Under the pieces are notes generated by a model. It ran no database searches. It was not told the DNA's origin and saw only the letters and a program-made list of their open reading frames with translations. Shown piece by piece: positions 7,603-9,187 of a stretch of 9,187 nucleotides of DNA (positions within the stretch are counted from its first letter, which is position 1; each line of letters begins with the position of its first letter). The stretch comes from CBDUBU01 sp965365465 (GTDB lineage: Bacteria > Bacteroidota > Rhodothermia > Rhodothermales > DASSAV01). Location of the stretch: assembly GCA_965365465.1 (NCBI GenBank), contig CBDUBU010000154.1:1-9187 (forward strand), written 5' to 3'. Made by a program: the position numbers and the translations under genes.

Positions 7603-7749
7603 TTGTGCGCCGCTAGGTCTCTCGAAAAACAGCCTCTTCCGGACCTCAACGGGGCTGCTCTCGCGCAAAATAATGTGTTTTGGAAGTGAATGTGAGGAGC
7701 TTTCGGGAAATACGCAAGGCAATTCTGCGGCAGCATCCCGCTTATTGCC

Positions 7750-7771
7750 CTGAAAGATTGTAACTTTTCAG
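7750..7771. promoter_or_regulatory. Candidate operator inverted repeat 1 upstream of SusC
   Basis: CTGAAA (7750-7755) and TTTCAG (7766-7771) are perfect 6-bp arms around a 10-nt centre that contains TTGTAAC (7758-7764). The position upstream of the candidate SusC promoter and the core shared with the palindrome at 7860-7873 suggest a regulator site. No regulator gene is in the window. Confidence 0.35.
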
Positions 7772-7859
7772 AACGGCGCTTTCCTGCGCTGCGGCATCGG
7801 GTTCGCAAAGCTGTTTTTCACCTCCTCGCTCTCCGGCTCAGGCAGGCCGGCGGCGTTTG

Positions 7860-7873
7860 CCTGTTGTAACAGG
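7860..7873. promoter_or_regulatory. Candidate operator palindrome 2 upstream of SusC
   Basis: CCTGTT (7860-7865) and AACAGG (7868-7873) are perfect 6-bp arms with a 2-nt centre, giving a 14-bp near-palindrome. It contains TTGTAAC (7864-7870), the same 7-mer as in the inverted repeat 106 bp away. The compact dyad is the size expected for a dimeric regulator. This is sequence evidence only. Confidence 0.4.
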
Positions 7874-7934
7874 TATCGTGTGAAAACCGTTCTTATTTAC
7901 AGAAACAAACGGAAACTGCGTGATCGCCCGCCGC

Positions 7935-7956
7935 CGGCGCTCGGAAGGCAGCGCCG
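7935..7956. other. Perfect 7-bp inverted repeat, function unclear
   Basis: CGGCGCT (7935-7941) and AGCGCCG (7950-7956) flank an 8-nt loop. There is no T-run on either strand, so it is not a standard terminator. It lies just beyond the T-rich terminator region of the plug-only gene. Confidence 0.35.
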
Positions 7957-7993
7957 CCTCACAAAACCAGAGCCAAAAACCGGGAGGGCGTAG

Positions 7994-8044
7994 AAAATAA
8001 AGAAAAAAGCAAGCGCCGGCTTCCCTTCAATAAGGCAGCCCGAC
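7994..8044 (-). terminator. Probable terminator of the plug-only lipoprotein gene
   Basis: Past the TAG stop on the minus strand, GGCT-CCTT pairs with AAGG-AGCC around an ATTG loop, with a small internal bulge. AAGC-CGGC-GCTT (8022-8011) forms an alternative short hairpin. A long T-rich tail follows (CTTTTTTCTTTATTTTC, about 8009-7994). The U-tract is strong and the stem moderate, so this likely insulates the SusCD leader from the upstream gene. Confidence 0.55.
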
Positions 8045-8058
8045 CTTTCTCGCTGCTG

Positions 8059-8568
8059 CTACTGTTTGGCCGGTTCCCCTCCGCGCCTCGTAGTAACAAG
8101 GATCACTCCGTTGGCTCCTCTGGAGCCGTAGATGGCGGTCGAGGAGGCGTCCTTCAGCACTTCGATGGAGGCTACGTCGCTCGGGTTGATGAACAGCACC
8201 CCGCCGGGCCCGGGCGCGACCGGCATCCCGTCGACCACGTACAGCGGCTCGTTGCTGCCCATGATCGAACTCTCGCCCCGCACGCGCACCCGAATGCCTT
8301 CGGAGGTTTCTTCCACACGCACACCGGCCACACGGCCCTTCAACAGGTCTTGCAGTTGGGTGGCATGGCGGTCTTTCGCCTCATCCCCGGAAACCGAGGC
8401 GACCGCGCCGGTAACGTCTTTCTTCTGCTGCGTGCCGTAGCCGATGTTTACTTCCTCCTCCCCCTTGTCCTCTGTTTCGCGCGAACCGGCGCAGCCCGGA
8501 AGCATCGCAAGGCTCACGATGGCAGCGAGCGACACATACAGCAGCCTGCGCCCAAAGCGTGTATTCAT
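8059..8568 (-). CDS. Stand-alone TonB-receptor plug-domain lipoprotein (SusC-type plug without barrel)
   Basis: This is a 169-residue protein. The ATG at 8568-8566 is preferred over one at 8640 because it puts the signal peptide at the N-terminus: MNTRFGRRLL, a hydrophobic core, then AMLPGC with Cys26 lipidated. A Glu-rich stretch (31-39) follows, then IGYGTQQKKDVTGAVASV at 42-59, LQDLLKGRVAGVRV at 72-85, IRVRVRGESSI at 92-102, SNEPLYVVDGMPV at 105-117 and IEVLKDASSTAIYGSRGANG at 135-154, ending soon after VTTRRGG. These are the plug blocks of a SusC receptor, in order and near full length. There is no carboxypeptidase-like domain before them and no barrel after; the TAG stop is clean. Conserved cores and divergent loops relative to the neighbouring SusC argue for an old, selected gene, not a fresh truncation. 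The lipid anchor would hold it at a membrane. Function unknown; contact with TonB, a SusC-type barrel or a ligand is conceivable. Confidence 0.88.
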   Translation of the reverse strand: MNTRFGRRLLYVSLAAIVSLAMLPGCAGSRETEDKGEEEVNIGYGTQQKKDVTGAVASVSGDEAKDRHATQLQDLLKGRVAGVRVEETSEGIRVRVRGESSIMGSNEPLYVVDGMPVAPGPGGVLFINPSDVASIEVLKDASSTAIYGSRGANGVILVTTRRGGEPAKQ

Positions 8569-8607
8569 GGCGGTTCTCGTAAAGAAAAGGGATTTTGCCG
8601 TGCTCTC

Positions 8608-8615
8608 GAAAGGTA
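8608..8615 (-). promoter_or_regulatory. Candidate -7 element for the plug-only gene
   Basis: On the minus strand TACCTTTC matches the Bacteroidota -7 consensus TAnnTTTG at all but the last base, about 40 bp before the chosen start at 8568. No clear TTTG is found 19-21 bp upstream, so this is only suggestive. It would also make the alternative ATG at 8640 untranslated, agreeing with the signal-peptide argument. Confidence 0.22.
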
Positions 8616-8664
8616 CGGAAGCGGTTACATTAAGATCCATGCAGGCAGGAATTTTAGCCCCGTC

Positions 8665-9186
8665 TCACATTCCCTGAACGAGCGCCCGGACAGCCAGAAA
8701 GGCCAGCAGCCCCATCCCTGCCGTCAGCAGCGCGAGCGCCGCCACGATGGCGCCGAAAAAGCGCCGGTTGGAAGCAGGACGCACCCGCCGTGACGATCCG
8801 AGATGCGCGTGCAGCAGGTCGAGGTCGCGCGTGTTGCCTTTCCAGGCTGCGTCGAACAGATCTCCCAGCAGTGGCACGGCTCCGACGAGCGCCTCCACGC
8901 CCACGTTGAACAGCATCCGCAGCACCGTTGCACGGGAAACGCCGAAGCGCGTCGCCTGCAAGACGATGTAGGCCGAGAGCGCCATGCCGGTGAGGTCGCC
9001 CACCCCCGGAATAAGCCCGATGATCGCGTCATAGCCGATGCGGTAGCCGACGACCGGAATCCGGATGGACTGGTCGAGCAGATACCCCAGGCGCTCGATA
9101 TGGCGCAATCGGGGATCCTCGGCGGCGGCAGTGTGCTTTGCGGCGGGGGCGGTGTGTTTCCGGCGTTCGCGCCTGATGTCTGGCAT
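8665..9186 (-). CDS. DUF4112 domain membrane protein
   Basis: This is a 173-residue protein. The ATG is at 9186-9184, one base from the window edge, so a longer N-terminus cannot be excluded. A basic, Ala/His-rich head (1-22) precedes LDQSIRIPVVGYRIGYDAI at 37-55, GLIPGVGDLTG at 57-67, a hydrophobic segment at about 66-80, LFNVGVEALVGAVPLLGD at 92-109, LFDAAWKGNTRDLDLL at 110-125 and a strong C-terminal membrane helix at about 144-168. The paired IPGVGD and VPLLGD motifs and the WKGN block are what I recognise as DUF4112 (PF13430), small predicted inner-membrane proteins of unknown function. It ends in TGA 96 bp before the plug-only gene on the same strand, with no terminator seen between them, so co-transcription is possible. 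No specific role can be given. Confidence 0.85.
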   Translation of the reverse strand: MPDIRRERRKHTAPAAKHTAAAEDPRLRHIERLGYLLDQSIRIPVVGYRIGYDAIIGLIPGVGDLTGMALSAYIVLQATRFGVSRATVLRMLFNVGVEALVGAVPLLGDLFDAAWKGNTRDLDLLHAHLGSSRRVRPASNRRFFGAIVAALALLTAGMGLLAFLAVRALVQGM

Positions 9187-9187
9187 G

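Larger units (their letters stand above)
7482..8058. other. 577-bp gene-free region: SusC leader and upstream control region
   Basis: No convincing coding frame is seen on either strand; the short frames here lack recognisable motifs or start signals. The region holds the terminator of the plug-only gene at its right end, a 7-bp hairpin, two inverted repeats sharing the core TTGTAAC, a 27-bp-spaced direct repeat near SusC, and presumably the SusCD promoter. A -7-like TTATTTTG (minus strand, 7673-7666; 7 of 8 to TAnnTTTG) would give a 5' leader of about 180 nt, but no -33 TTTG is found at the right distance. Base composition changes from AT-rich patches (7650-7690, 7880-7920) to GC-rich ones. 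Confidence 0.6.

Noticed and set aside
5085..7616. 843-codon open frame on the plus strand antisense to SusC
   Set aside because: It is fully antisense to a certain SusC gene. The product is rich in Arg, Val, His and Gly with no domain, signal or recognisable motif, as expected from the complement of GC-rich codons.
7551..7808. Short minus-strand frames in the SusC leader as a small protein
   Set aside because: The products (65-85 residues) have no signal, domain or plausible start, and the region contains repeats and candidate operators more typical of non-coding DNA.
8059..8568. Plug-only gene as a pseudogene remnant of a SusC receptor
   Set aside because: There is no barrel-coding sequence downstream in any frame, the frame is intact, the lipobox is specific to this gene (the SusC neighbour has a signal peptidase I site), and plug motifs are well kept. 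It remains a formal alternative.
8569..8640. Longer start for the plug-only protein at the ATG at 8640
   Set aside because: It would place 24 polar and unrelated residues ahead of a well-formed lipoprotein signal peptide, and a -7-like box falls inside this stretch.
8350..8793. 147-codon plus-strand frame across the plug-only and DUF4112 genes
   Set aside because: It is antisense to two supported genes with no motif; a shadow frame.
1..9187. CRISPR arrays, tRNA or rRNA genes, insertion sequences
   Set aside because: No regularly spaced repeats, no tRNA-like cloverleaf or rRNA signature and no transposase or terminal inverted repeats were seen.

Overview
The window most likely comes from a GC-rich member of the Bacteroidota/Rhodothermota lineage, for example a Rhodothermales-type marine or thermophilic bacterium. 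The main evidence is a clear SusC/SusD pair (a TonB-dependent receptor with an N-terminal carboxypeptidase-D-like domain, plus a RagB/SusD lipoprotein), which is essentially diagnostic of that lineage. Most start codons also lack a Shine-Dalgarno sequence, and the coding DNA is strongly GC-rich. The assignment to Rhodothermales is an inference from GC content and protein style; only the wider lineage is well supported.

Layout from left to right. (1) 1-482, minus strand: the N-terminal part of a DUF2459-type lipoprotein whose C-terminus lies beyond the left edge. (2) 599-1531, minus: a Tat-exported xylose-isomerase-like TIM-barrel protein (sugar phosphate isomerase/epimerase superfamily). (3) 1532-1768: an AT-rich divergent promoter region. 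(4) 1769-2497, plus: a membrane-anchored or secreted SleB/CwlJ-type cell wall hydrolase, the only plus-strand gene. (5) 2498-2791: a convergent intergenic region with a weak plus-strand terminator, a palindromic element and a strong minus-strand terminator. (6) 4464-7481 (SusC) and 2792-4369 (SusD), minus: a two-gene operon with a 94-bp gap that carries a perfect 10-bp inverted repeat. (7) 7482-8058: a 577-bp gene-free leader upstream of SusC containing candidate operator palindromes and the terminator of the next gene. (8) 8059-8568, minus: a small lipoprotein consisting of only a SusC-type TonB plug domain with no barrel. (9) 8665-9186, minus: a DUF4112 membrane protein at the right edge.

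SusC and SusD would form an outer-membrane importer in which SusD is the surface lid and SusC the TonB-driven barrel. No glycoside hydrolase, peptidase, sulfatase or sensor/regulator lies beside it, so the substrate cannot be inferred. The nearest metabolic gene, the TIM-barrel protein, is separated by a divergent gene and is not clearly part of the same unit. The most unusual item is the plug-only lipoprotein directly upstream of the SusCD transcription unit. It keeps the plug core (including the IGYGTQ, NEPLYV-DG-PV and LKDAS-TAIYGSRGANGV blocks) but has no beta-barrel and no carboxypeptidase-like domain, and it carries its own lipobox. Its role is not apparent from sequence.
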